A stretch of 45,554 nucleotides of DNA, taken from assembly GCF_900156915.1 (NCBI RefSeq), contig NZ_LT732535.1, positions 972,268 to 1,017,821 on the forward strand, read 5' to 3'. Position numbers and translations under genes: made by a program. The notes under the pieces were generated by a model. That model made no database searches and was not told the DNA's origin. It was given only the letters and a program-made list of their open reading frames with translations. Source of the stretch: Sediminibacillus massiliensis (GTDB lineage Bacteria; Bacillota; Bacilli; Bacillales; Amphibacillaceae). Positions 15,609-23,359 of this stretch are shown one piece after another; the stretch's first letter is position 1, and every line of letters begins with the position of its first letter.

Positions 15609-16409
15609 TTACTGGACGTCTGAGAGCCACTTATCTTTTAGTTCTTGAAGCTTTCCATTTTCTTCTGCTTCTTCAAGTACTTGGTTGACGTCATCGACAA
15701 GTTCGCTTCCTTTAGGAAAAGCAACCGCCATTCCCGGGGAGCTTGAAGTCGGGTCGTCAAAACCTGCCAAATCCTGCTCTTCGATATATCCAACAGCAAC
15801 AGACTTATCCATATAAGCGACATCGATTCGGTTGGACAGAAGTTCCTGGATAAGTGCGGTTCCATCATCCAATTGCTTCATCTCAAAATCCACTTCATTT
15901 TCCTTGATTTTCTTGGCGCCTTCTTCCTGGATTGTTCCGAGCTGTACGCCGACGGTTTTTCCTTCAAGGTCATCAAGTTTGCTAATCTGTGAATCTTTCA
16001 AAGTGACGAACATTTCACCAGAATGGTTATAAGGCATAGAGAAGTCGACATTCTTTTTCCTGTCCTCTGTAGCAGACATTCCCGAGAGGACCATATCAGC
16101 CCTGTTGCTTTGTAAAGCACCGATCAACCCGTCGAATTTCATATCTTGAATCTCCAGCTCATAACCTAGTTCCTCGGCTATGTAATTAGCAAGGTCAATA
16201 TCAAACCCTTCAATATCTCCTGCTGTATTTCTTGACTCAAATGGAGCGAAGTCGGCTGAGGTGGCCATCTTTATTACTTTCTTTCCACCGTCTTTCTCTT
16301 TTTCTGTACTGTTCTCACCGGCAGCTTCTTCGGGGCTTGCAGAATTGCCACATGCTGCCAGCAGCAAAGTGAATACCATCATAAGTGCAAATAAGATTTT
16401 CTTTTTCAT
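15609..16409 (-). CDS. Amino-acid ABC transporter binding lipoprotein
   Basis: The 266-residue family-3 solute-binding protein has a lipoprotein signal peptide ending LLLAAC near residue 20. The mature part starts KVIKMATSADFAPFE and includes GDIEGFDIDLANYIAEELG, VLSGMSATEDRKKNVDFSMPY and GKTVGVQLGTIQE, all typical of polar amino-acid receptors. The exact ligand is not readable; Cys derivatives, Gln or acylated amino acids are possible. I chose ATG 16409 because ATGGAGGAAAAAAAG supplies the ribosome binding site; an ATG at 16424 would include that site in the protein. The upstream M20 amidohydrolase gene on the same strand suggests that N-acyl or peptide-like substrates are imported and cleaved. 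Confidence 0.9.
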   Translation of the reverse strand: MKKKILFALMMVFTLLLAACGNSASPEEAAGENSTEKEKDGGKKVIKMATSADFAPFESRNTAGDIEGFDIDLANYIAEELGYELEIQDMKFDGLIGALQSNRADMVLSGMSATEDRKKNVDFSMPYNHSGEMFVTLKDSQISKLDDLEGKTVGVQLGTIQEEGAKKIKENEVDFEMKQLDDGTALIQELLSNRIDVAYMDKSVAVGYIEEQDLAGFDDPTSSSPGMAVAFPKGSELVDDVNQVLEEAEENGKLQELKDKWLSDVQ

Positions 16410-16547
16410 CTTTTTTTCCTCCATTTGTCGAAATCTATCGATGTATATTTATTCATCTGAATGTATCTTAACAAAAGTCTGCCAATTTGGAAAGAGGATA
16501 AATCTATGAATATAAAAAGTTTATATTTTTCGAATATTCTGGATAAG

Positions 16548-16575
16548 CAGAGTGCCGGTGTGTGCCCGCACTCTG
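16548..16575. terminator. Hairpin between the M20 and binding-protein genes
   Basis: CAGAGTGC (16548-16555) pairs with GCACTCTG (16568-16575), an 8-bp stem behind the M20 gene. It lacks a T run, so it may be a weak terminator or an mRNA-stabilising hairpin between two co-transcribed units. Confidence 0.4.
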
Positions 16576-16595
16576 TGACTATTCTATCCTAACTG

Positions 16596-17756
16596 TTAGT
16601 TGTTTTGCTCAAATTCTTTTTTCATCATTTCCAAAAGCTGTTTATTAGTAATCAAGTCATATCCTGTCGTTGCCAGTGCCAGGACCCCTTTACTTAGTAC
16701 AGTGTGTGAATTATCGGTAATCGTCGTGTCCGCAAACTCTTTCGTATGTGCCACTAGGCCCGGTGAATCCAGCCCAATATACGGATGGATTGCAGGAACG
16801 ACTTTGCTTACGTTACCCATATCGATCGATCCATAGGAATCTTTCGCTTTATGTATCTTCTGGATTCCGGCGGCAAGAAGGTTGTCTGTAAACAATTTTG
16901 ACAGAGTCTTATTGGTTACCATATCGTCATAGCTTAATTCATAGTTGCTGATTTTCACCTCGGCTCCCGTCATATCTGCAGCTCCGCGGGCGATATTTTT
17001 AACCTTTTGTACAACTTGGTTCAAGTAGCCCCTGTCCTTGGCACGTACATAAAACTGGGCTACTGCTCGGTCCGGCACCACATTCGCTGCCACTCCCCCT
17101 TCCGTAATCACCCCATGAATACGAACATCCGATGTTACATGTTGTCTTAAAGCGTTAATTCCATTATATAGTTGAATGACGGAATCAAGTGCATTTATCC
17201 CTTCCTCCGGCGATGCAGCGGCATGGCTTGTTCGGCCCTGGTATTCAAATTGAATAGCATCCATGGCCAGTGATTCGCCGCTTTCGTAAGATTCATCTGC
17301 CGGATGGAGAATCATTGCTGCGTCTATATCCTTGAACACGCCTTGCTCGGCCATGGGTACTTTTGCCCCATTTGTTTCTTCCGCAGGAGTGCCGAGAACA
17401 ACAACTCGCCCCCCAATTTCATCAACAACTTTACTCAGCAGTACTCCAGCCCCGGTCCCCATCGTTCCAATTAAATTGTGTCCACAACCATGACCTACGC
17501 CAGGCAATGCATCGTATTCTGCCAGGTAAGCAATGGTAGGCCCTTCCAGATTACTGTCATAAACCGCCTTAAAAGCTGTAGGTCTTTCTACGATTCCTGT
17601 TTCCACTTTAAATCGATGAGCTTCCAAAAAGTCTGTTAATAGTTTCATGGATTTATATTCTTCATCGCCCAGCTCCGGGTTATGGTACAAATGATCGCTC
17701 ATATCCCAAAGTTTCTGTTCTATGTTTTTAACTTCTCGCTGTAAGATATCCTTCAT
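16596..17756 (-). CDS. M20-family amidohydrolase (AbgB-like)
   Basis: The 386-residue cytoplasmic metallohydrolase has the metal-binding GVGHGCGHN near residues 91-99, the catalytic-Glu stretch GTPAEETNGAKVPMAE near 117-132 and GRTSHAAASPEEGINALD in the dimerisation lid. Enzymes of this group cleave amide bonds of N-acyl amino acids or aminobenzoyl-glutamate. Start ATG 17756 follows the ATGAAGGATATC region; the ribosome binding site is weaker than for neighbours. It precedes the polar amino-acid ABC transporter on the same strand, an arrangement like the B. subtilis yxe cluster, where an M20 enzyme works with an ABC importer on modified Cys compounds. The parallel is by layout only. Confidence 0.87.
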   Translation of the reverse strand: MKDILQREVKNIEQKLWDMSDHLYHNPELGDEEYKSMKLLTDFLEAHRFKVETGIVERPTAFKAVYDSNLEGPTIAYLAEYDALPGVGHGCGHNLIGTMGTGAGVLLSKVVDEIGGRVVVLGTPAEETNGAKVPMAEQGVFKDIDAAMILHPADESYESGESLAMDAIQFEYQGRTSHAAASPEEGINALDSVIQLYNGINALRQHVTSDVRIHGVITEGGVAANVVPDRAVAQFYVRAKDRGYLNQVVQKVKNIARGAADMTGAEVKISNYELSYDDMVTNKTLSKLFTDNLLAAGIQKIHKAKDSYGSIDMGNVSKVVPAIHPYIGLDSPGLVAHTKEFADTTITDNSHTVLSKGVLALATTGYDLITNKQLLEMMKKEFEQNN

Positions 17757-17878
17757 AAACGATTGCCCCCAAAATTTTTCTTAAAATTAAGGAATATGCA
17801 TATTCATAATCCTTTATGTATTTATTTAATATAAACGAAAATGAACCATTCTGACAAATGAATTATAATTATACAATT

Positions 17879-17910
17879 AAAAAACCTGTCACTTATAGGA
17901 CAAGGACAGG
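17879..17910 (-). terminator. Terminator after the secreted protein gene
   Basis: ACCTGTC (17883-17889) and GACAGGT (17904-17910) form a 7-bp stem followed on the minus strand by TTTTTT. It ends the leftward peptide-secreted-protein unit. Confidence 0.75.
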
Positions 17911-17950
17911 TAGATATATTGATGATCCTTCTAGATGCCTCTTCGTAACG

Positions 17951-18634
17951 CTATTGCGGGAAAATCCCAGTGACAACGACACTAAAAGGAACCATTCCTG
18001 TAAAGCGGATATAGACACCTTTTCCGTTATTCTGTTTGTGCAATGCAGCGGCAGCTGACCCTGCAACCAATGTAACGGAAGCCGCAACTGCGCGTAACGC
18101 AGCCGTCGGAACACTGAACCATGGAATCCATATATCTACTAACCTTGACAGGACCACACCGCCAAGTAATGCATTCCTCGTTTCTTTCGTCAATGCGTCA
18201 TCGAGGTACATTTTGTAACCCCACCAATACAAACTCAAACTGGATTTTCCGGCCTTTGTTTCTGTTGGCGTAATAAGCTCTGCACTGTTTTGGTTTATTT
18301 GTTCTTTAGATGAAATCTCATAGTTCTCATCTATCTCCAAAGTGCCTGCCTTCACCTCTTTGTTAATGGCAGCCATCCACTGCTCAATGGCACTGACAAA
18401 AACTGGAGGAACATCAGAAACAAACTCGATTTCTTCATTGAATGAAACTGTACCATCCTCCTTCAATATCAAATACTCTTCTAGTCGACCGACATAATCA
18501 TCTATTCTCTCCCTGTCCAAAACTTCCGTTTCAATCACTTTTCTTGTTTGGATAGCTTTAATTGATGGAGATATTGAATAGCTGCAAACGAAGAGAATCG
18601 TCAATAAGCCGAACAGACTTCTGCTTACATTCAT
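17951..18634 (-). CDS. Secreted protein of unknown function with WWG and Gly/Ala-rich C-terminal domain
   Basis: ATG 18634 follows GGGAGGATATC. The 227-residue product begins with a signal peptide (hydrophobic residues 6-22, cleavage probably near 27) and an acidic middle region. The C-terminal third begins SLYWWGYKMYLDD, continues with a long Gly/Ala/Val-rich hydrophobic stretch (AALRAVAASVTLVAGSAAAA) and ends NNGKGVYIRF plus a hydrophobic tail. A tryptophan pair followed by a membrane-active-looking helix resembles bacteriocin-like or pore-forming domains, but I do not recognise the family. It lies 72 nt after a short exported peptide gene and near a PlcR-like regulator, so it may be a quorum-controlled exoprotein; this is inference. 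No Cys in the mature region. Confidence 0.7.
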   Translation of the reverse strand: MNVSRSLFGLLTILFVCSYSISPSIKAIQTRKVIETEVLDRERIDDYVGRLEEYLILKEDGTVSFNEEIEFVSDVPPVFVSAIEQWMAAINKEVKAGTLEIDENYEISSKEQINQNSAELITPTETKAGKSSLSLYWWGYKMYLDDALTKETRNALLGGVVLSRLVDIWIPWFSVPTAALRAVAASVTLVAGSAAAALHKQNNGKGVYIRFTGMVPFSVVVTGIFPQ

Positions 18635-18706
18635 ACGATATCCTCCCTTGTTTGAGTGGCTTGCAATCGACATAGAAACACATCAGAAATGCCGGCAATG
18701 CTTTCC

Positions 18707-18838
18707 CTACATTTGATCCATAGAATGGGCAAGTGGTAAATGATCATCTGCGGTTTGAATAGAAGTTAGATCCCCCGATGTTCCGTACATGCCTGCGACT
18801 ATCCATACAATCAAGAAAACTTTTGCTATAATCTTCAT
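18707..18838 (-). CDS. Candidate exported signalling peptide (43 aa), PapR/NprX-like
   Basis: ATG 18838 has a strong ribosome binding site, GAAAGGGGGATCAAG. The 43-residue product begins MKIIAKVFLIVWIVAGM, a basic start plus hydrophobic signal-type core, and ends with a short polar tail (DDHLPLAHSMDQM). That layout, export signal followed by a C-terminal stretch yielding a 5-8 residue pheromone, is that of PapR and NprX. It is divergent from a PlcR-like regulator that starts 177 nt away and is followed by the secreted-protein gene on the same strand. An intrinsic terminator-like hairpin lies upstream of it. No direct homology to a known pheromone is seen, so the function rests on context. Confidence 0.6.
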   Translation of the reverse strand: MKIIAKVFLIVWIVAGMYGTSGDLTSIQTADDHLPLAHSMDQM

Positions 18839-18887
18839 CTTGATCCCCCTTTCTATTTAATTGTTTCTAGTATATTTAACTTCCGAC

Positions 18888-18913
18888 AAAAAAAAGACAG
18901 GCATAATTGCCTG
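18888..18913 (-). terminator. Leftward terminator or attenuator ahead of the peptide gene
   Basis: CAGGCA (18898-18903) and TGCCTG (18908-18913) form a 6-bp stem with a four-base loop, and on the minus strand TCTTTTTTTT follows. It lies 50-75 nt upstream of the 43-aa peptide start, so it either stops antisense transcripts from the regulator side or attenuates the peptide mRNA. Confidence 0.55.
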
Positions 18914-18964
18914 AATTCAAGTGAATTTACGTTAAAAAAGGTTGTTATTTAGCCACTTCACTGT

Positions 18965-18986
18965 TATTCATATTATAATATGAATA
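18965..18986. promoter_or_regulatory. Perfect 22-bp palindrome over the regulator promoter
   Basis: TATTCATATTATAATATGAATA is its own reverse complement. A TATAAT box (18974-18979) lies in its centre and 36 nt before the regulator start codon, with no good -35 in place. A dimeric helix-turn-helix protein such as the PlcR-like regulator could bind here and control its own gene or both directions. Confidence 0.6.
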
Positions 18987-19015
18987 TAATCATAGTTTTT
19001 AAAAGGGGGACAGTT

Positions 19016-19879
19016 ATGGGTCATTTGGGGCAGATAATCAAAGAATTGAGAGAGTACCGGGACTTGTCGCAACTGGAACTATGTGAAGATATTTGCACAC
19101 AGTCTTTTATCAGTAGATTGGAAAAAGGAGAAGTCTCTCCTTCAGCACAGGTTCTCTACCGAATCGCCCTGAGGCTAGGGGTTGATATCAATTATTTTTT
19201 TGAATTTGCCAATAACTGCCGTAAAGACTATGCAAGAGAATTTTGTGAAGAAATAAGAAAACTCATCATTCACTCTTCTTTTCAGGAAGCGCAGGATTTA
19301 TTGCTCGCAGAAACAAACAATCCCCGATTCAAATCAATGGACATGCAGAAATTCATGCTGTGGAACAAAGGAATTTGCGATTACTACGTAAATCAGGAAT
19401 TTCACCGCTCTATCCGTACTCTTAATCACGCCTTAAAAATCACCGAAACAGCCCTTACCATTTTAACTGTCAGGGATATCGAAATCATGAACTCGATTGC
19501 GAACATATATAACGAAGAAAGAGACATCGACAATGCAGTCGCATGGTATCAGTGTGCTATCCAATATTGGAAAAGGACCCCATCTTTTCAAAAAGATAAT
19601 TTATATTATCGCATTTTATACAATTATGCCGTTGTATTAAGCAGAAAAGAAGACTACCAGCAAGCACTCAATCTTTGTAACAAGGGGATCAGGGCCTGTT
19701 TGGAGAACCATAATCTATATCTGCTGGGAGAATTCCTTTATGAGAAAGGATTGAACCTATCCTATCTTGGCGAAAAAACAAACAGTCAGAAGTACATGAA
19801 ACAAGCTCTTTATCTATCCGAAATTCAAGAAAAAGTGAGTTATGTTACGTTTATAAACGGCAGAATGGAAAAACTATGA
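19016..19879 (+). CDS. PlcR/NprR-like peptide-sensing transcription regulator (RRNPP type)
   Basis: The 287-residue protein has an N-terminal Xre-type helix-turn-helix (LGQIIKELREYRDLSQLELCEDICTQSFISRLEKGEVSPSAQVLYRIALRLGV, residues 4-58) and a C-terminal all-helical part of TPR-like repeats (for example MNSIANIYNEERDIDNAVAWYQ and YNYAVVLSRKEDYQQALNL), as in PlcR, NprR and related receptors that bind a re-imported peptide. Length is like PlcR (285). Start ATG 19016 follows AAAGGGGGACAGTT; an ATG at 18980 is less likely, having no such site. A divergent 43-aa exported peptide gene and an exoprotein gene lie next to it, and a perfect palindrome covers its promoter. It is followed 4 nt later by a converging exonuclease gene. 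Confidence 0.85.
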   Translation: MGHLGQIIKELREYRDLSQLELCEDICTQSFISRLEKGEVSPSAQVLYRIALRLGVDINYFFEFANNCRKDYAREFCEEIRKLIIHSSFQEAQDLLLAETNNPRFKSMDMQKFMLWNKGICDYYVNQEFHRSIRTLNHALKITETALTILTVRDIEIMNSIANIYNEERDIDNAVAWYQCAIQYWKRTPSFQKDNLYYRILYNYAVVLSRKEDYQQALNLCNKGIRACLENHNLYLLGEFLYEKGLNLSYLGEKTNSQKYMKQALYLSEIQEKVSYVTFINGRMEKL

Positions 19880-19883
19880 CAAT

Positions 19884-20507
19884 CTAATCATGGAATTGTC
19901 GTGTCTTTCGCCTTTTTCTTTGAGCGGGTTTTGTTTTCGGAGCAACATAACCCCTTTCAAATATCCGGCCGCAAGTAAGACCGTATTTTTCTTTGAGCCC
20001 TTCCATGCTTTCTGCCTGCTGCTCTTTGAGGGCAGCCATTAAAATCAAGGCGGCCACTCTCGCGTCCTCTAAAGCATCGTGATGATTGAATTCGATGTTA
20101 TTATGAGAAGCCACTGTGTTCAGTTTATGATTGAATAAATCCGGCCATACTTTTTTGGAGATATTCACTGTACAAAGATACTCCAGTTCCGGGTACTCTA
20201 TTTCATAACGGTCGAGAGTAGCTCTTAAAACACTCATGTCGAAACTGGCATTGTGCGCCACAACTAAATTATTTTCTAAGTAACCTCTGATGACGGGCCA
20301 TAATTGGTCAAAAGTCGGCGCATCCTCCACATCCACCTCTCTGATTCCGTGAATATAGGTGTTATATGGGCTGAATTCCATCAAAGGGTTTATGAGACTG
20401 TAATATTCTTCGATGATCTCATGCTCATTTGCGACCACTATTCCTATCGAACAAGGACTGTACCGGACACTGTTGGCAGTTTCAAAGTCTATCGATACTA
20501 TATTCAT
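19884..20507 (-). CDS. DnaQ-like 3'-5' exonuclease (DEDDh)
   Basis: The 207-residue protein has the three exonuclease motifs: IVSIDFETAN near 3-12 (Asp, Glu), AHNASFDMSVL near 85-95 and HHDALEDARVAALIL near 140-155 (His and Asp). These residues hold two metal ions in proofreading-type 3'-5' exonucleases. A short basic C-terminal tail, KTKPAQRKRRKTRQF, may bind nucleic acid. It lacks polymerase domains, so it is a stand-alone DNA or RNA trimming enzyme. Start ATG 20507 has GGAGGATTTTT upstream; an in-frame ATG at 20552 has no such site. Confidence 0.88.
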   Translation of the reverse strand: MNIVSIDFETANSVRYSPCSIGIVVANEHEIIEEYYSLINPLMEFSPYNTYIHGIREVDVEDAPTFDQLWPVIRGYLENNLVVAHNASFDMSVLRATLDRYEIEYPELEYLCTVNISKKVWPDLFNHKLNTVASHNNIEFNHHDALEDARVAALILMAALKEQQAESMEGLKEKYGLTCGRIFERGYVAPKTKPAQRKRRKTRQFHD

Positions 20508-20883
20508 AAAAATCCTCCATACAAAAAATGAAAAGCATGCATTTTCTATCATTTTAAAACAATCTAATCCTATTAGCTAATATCCTGCGTTAATAAAAAG
20601 GGGTTTAATAGATTTCTGTTTTATCGTTTATCCCATAAACTGTGAACTAACTTTCTTCAGGATGACTTCCTTCCGTCCTTTTCGGTTTGAGTGGTTGCCC
20701 AACGCTGCGGAAAGCGAAGTGTTCTGCCGAAGCTACTACATCTACTTCGCTATCACAAACAAGAGGGAGCTTCCCTTGAATGGATATTCACTAGTTTACA
20801 GTTCCGATCAACTTTTATGGCTTAAATAAGAATATTGACGGGCAGATAGGTGTAGTGCCGAGATGTTTGCGTGCAAAATTCCT
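20508..20883. other. Intergenic region with a partial interspersed repeat
   Basis: No supported gene. The middle (20704-20735) carries a GC-richer segment related to the repeat at the right end of the window; the rest looks unremarkable and AT-rich. Confidence 0.5.
20704..20735. repeat. Partial copy of the interspersed repeat family
   Basis: GCGGAAAGCGAAGTGTTCTG at about 20708 also occurs on the opposite strand at 45244-45270, with similar bases on both sides. It is noticeably GC-richer than its surroundings, as is usual for the intergenic repeats of Bacillaceae genomes. Confidence 0.6.
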
Positions 20884-20915
20884 AAAAAAGAGGAAAAGCT
20901 TATCAGCTTTTCCTC
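20884..20915 (-). terminator. Terminator of the sugar-utilisation operon
   Basis: GAGGAAAAGCT-TATC-AGCTTTTCCTC (20890-20915) is an 11-bp stem followed on the minus strand by TTTTTT. It lies behind the ROK kinase stop. Confidence 0.88.
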
Positions 20916-20946
20916 CATACTATCAGAAACGTTCTATTCTAATATA

Positions 20947-21837
20947 TTATACAATATTGTTTTCTTTTTGAAATCCGTATACTGCACCTAACAAATTGGC
21001 ATTTTGGCGGAATTTACAGGCAGCGATATTGGGTTTGATTTTTGCCAATGTAACATTTTCCAAAATCCAATCCAGTTTATCGTTTATCTTGTCAATAAGA
21101 TCACTTCTTGCGCTTACCCCTCCACCGATCAAGATTATCTCCGGATCGTAAATATATTGGAGATTGTAGATACCAAGGGCAAGCAGCCGATAAAATTGGT
21201 CGATTGCTTCTTGACAGTCAGAATCACCATCATCGGCCATCGCGAAAATTTCCTCCCCTGTCAACGATTCTGGATCTACATCCTTTTTGGCGGCCACATT
21301 TCTTACTAAGGCTGCCGTGGAAGCCACTCTGCTCCACACCCCATCATTTTCGACAAAGTCGCTGTTAATCAACATGTATCCAAATTCGCCGCCATGAAGG
21401 TTTCCGCCTTTATGAAGGAGACCGTCTTTTATTACAGAACCACCGATACCTGTACCGATAACCATGACAAGAACGTCTTTTTTTCCTTTAGCTGAACCAT
21501 TCCACAGTTCTGCATAACCAGCACAGTTGGCATCATTTTCCAAATAAACCGACAACCCCGTCCGTTCAGCTATCAGTTTTTTTATATTAGGCCCATGAAT
21601 GAAAGGAAGCGCACTGGAACCGTGGATAACTCCTTCAGATGAAACAGCTCCAGGAGAACTTACTGCTATGCCGGCAATTCCGTGATAACGCTTGGCAATT
21701 TGTTCAATACAATCCAATAACTCATTCAATGTTTTTGGAGTCTTAACTTTTTCACTTTCCATAATTTCAGCCTTGTCATTTACAATCCCGTATTTTATAT
21801 ATGTCCCGCCAATATCAAAAGCTAGATAACGCTTCAT
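20947..21837 (-). CDS. ROK-family sugar kinase
   Basis: The 296-residue kinase has the ATP phosphate-binding AFDIGGTYIKYGIV near residues 4-17, substrate loop LENDANCAGYAE near 98-109 with the catalytic Asp, VIGTGIGGSVI near 125-135 and GGEFGYMLI near 148-156. The zinc motif CxCGxxGC found in many ROK members is absent. It probably phosphorylates glucose or a related hexose released by the neighbouring GH1 enzyme. ATG 21837 follows TGGGGGATT; a GTG at 21852 is less likely. It is the last gene of a seven-gene leftward operon, and a truncated relative exists at 32537-32766. Confidence 0.9.
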   Translation of the reverse strand: MKRYLAFDIGGTYIKYGIVNDKAEIMESEKVKTPKTLNELLDCIEQIAKRYHGIAGIAVSSPGAVSSEGVIHGSSALPFIHGPNIKKLIAERTGLSVYLENDANCAGYAELWNGSAKGKKDVLVMVIGTGIGGSVIKDGLLHKGGNLHGGEFGYMLINSDFVENDGVWSRVASTAALVRNVAAKKDVDPESLTGEEIFAMADDGDSDCQEAIDQFYRLLALGIYNLQYIYDPEIILIGGGVSARSDLIDKINDKLDWILENVTLAKIKPNIAACKFRQNANLLGAVYGFQKENNIV

Positions 21838-21888
21838 ACTAATCCCCCACATCCCTGTTAGTGCGCCTGTCTGATCAGTAGCATTTCA

Positions 21889-23328
21889 TTATTTATTGAT
21901 ATCATCATCCAATGCTTCAAATTGTCCGGTTTCAATCAATTGTTTATACCAATAGGCGGATTTCTTCAAGGTACGATTCCGGTTATCTTCCAAATCGATT
22001 TCCACCAGCCCATATCTGTTTTTAAATGCATTCATTGGTGAAACATTGTCAGAGAAAGCCCAAAGCATATATCCCGTACAATTCACGCCTTCCTCAACAG
22101 CCTTCAACAGCCATTTCAAGTGTTCACTGATAAATTCGATCCGGTAATCGTCTTGTATTACATTCTCATTATTTTTGAACCTTTTTTCATTCTCTACTCC
22201 CATACCGTTTTCTGCAATGAACCATTCAATGTTGCCATATTCTTCTTTCATGCGAACAGCCATATCATACATGATCTGCGGATAGATTTCCCAGCCTCGA
22301 TAAGGATTCATTTTCTTTCCTGGCAGGTCGAATTTTTCATAATAGTACTCAGGATGGAATGGTGTTCTCTCATTCCAGGCAGTACTCCTTGCTTTTACAC
22401 GATGCGGGAAATATAGGTTCAGGCCAACATAGTCTACAGTATTCTCTTTGATGATTTGCAACTCTTCTTCCGTAGATTCGAATCTAATGTCATGTTTATC
22501 CATTAAATCAAACAATTCCTGTGGGTAAACCCCATGTATGGAAGGGTCAAGAAAGACTCTGTTGAAAAACAAATCATAGATTCTCGCCGCCTCCTGATCA
22601 TGTTCAGCTGTCGACCGGGCATATGTAACTTCCGGGTTGATGATGACGCCGATTTTGGCACCGTTTTTCTCCTTAAGCCCTTTCTCTTTGAATAGCTGGA
22701 CTATTTTGGCGGTTGCCAGGCCCTTATTGTAATTCCACTGCATCCATTTCTTTGTATTTTGTTCGAATGGCCAGCGGATAGCATCCAAATACACACGTGT
22801 TTGAACGACCACAGGTTCATTAAACGTGAACCAATGTTTAACACGGTCCCCATACCGTTCAAACACTTTTTCGGCATATTTTACAAACAATTCGACCACA
22901 TGTTTGGAGCCCCAGCCGCCATACTCTTCAAATAGCACGGCAGGTACTTCGTAGTGTTCAAGGCAAATCATCGGCTCCACACCGTTCGCTATCAACTCAT
23001 TGATCATATCATCTATATAACTGGCATACTCTTCATCTACTACAGCGTTTTCATAGTCTGTCAAAAAGCGCGACCAATTGATCGAGGTACGGAAATGGGT
23101 AAGTCCTATTTCCTTCATATACCCAATGTCTTCCTTGTAACGGTTCCTGAAGTCGGTGGCTACAGCCGGCCCATATCCGTTATGCCATACGTTTTTATTA
23201 TTTTTGTACCATAAATCGAGATAAGAGTCTTGTGTGTCTTTTTTTCCGGTCCACCCTTCTGACTGCCAGGCCGAGATTGCTGCTCCAATCATAAATTTAT
23301 CCGGTACTTTAATTGTTTTCGTTTGCAT
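21889..23328 (-). CDS. GH1 beta-glucosidase
   Basis: The 479-residue cytoplasmic enzyme has the acid/base Glu171 in FTFNEP and nucleophile Glu373 in FIAENGMG, the two carboxylates of GH1 retaining glycosidases. The C-terminal FSDNVSPMNAFKNRYGLVEID lacks the Ser-x-Lys-x-Tyr-type phosphate pocket of 6-phospho enzymes, fitting a substrate brought in unphosphorylated by the ABC importer of the same operon. It would split a beta-linked disaccharide or aryl-glucoside, leaving sugar for the ROK kinase. Start ATG 23328 has AAAAGGAGAGATATT upstream. It sits between the YesN-like regulator and the kinase. Confidence 0.9.
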   Translation of the reverse strand: MQTKTIKVPDKFMIGAAISAWQSEGWTGKKDTQDSYLDLWYKNNKNVWHNGYGPAVATDFRNRYKEDIGYMKEIGLTHFRTSINWSRFLTDYENAVVDEEYASYIDDMINELIANGVEPMICLEHYEVPAVLFEEYGGWGSKHVVELFVKYAEKVFERYGDRVKHWFTFNEPVVVQTRVYLDAIRWPFEQNTKKWMQWNYNKGLATAKIVQLFKEKGLKEKNGAKIGVIINPEVTYARSTAEHDQEAARIYDLFFNRVFLDPSIHGVYPQELFDLMDKHDIRFESTEEELQIIKENTVDYVGLNLYFPHRVKARSTAWNERTPFHPEYYYEKFDLPGKKMNPYRGWEIYPQIMYDMAVRMKEEYGNIEWFIAENGMGVENEKRFKNNENVIQDDYRIEFISEHLKWLLKAVEEGVNCTGYMLWAFSDNVSPMNAFKNRYGLVEIDLEDNRNRTLKKSAYWYKQLIETGQFEALDDDINK

Positions 23329-23359
23329 AATATCTCTCCTTTTATAAAATTCAGCTGTT

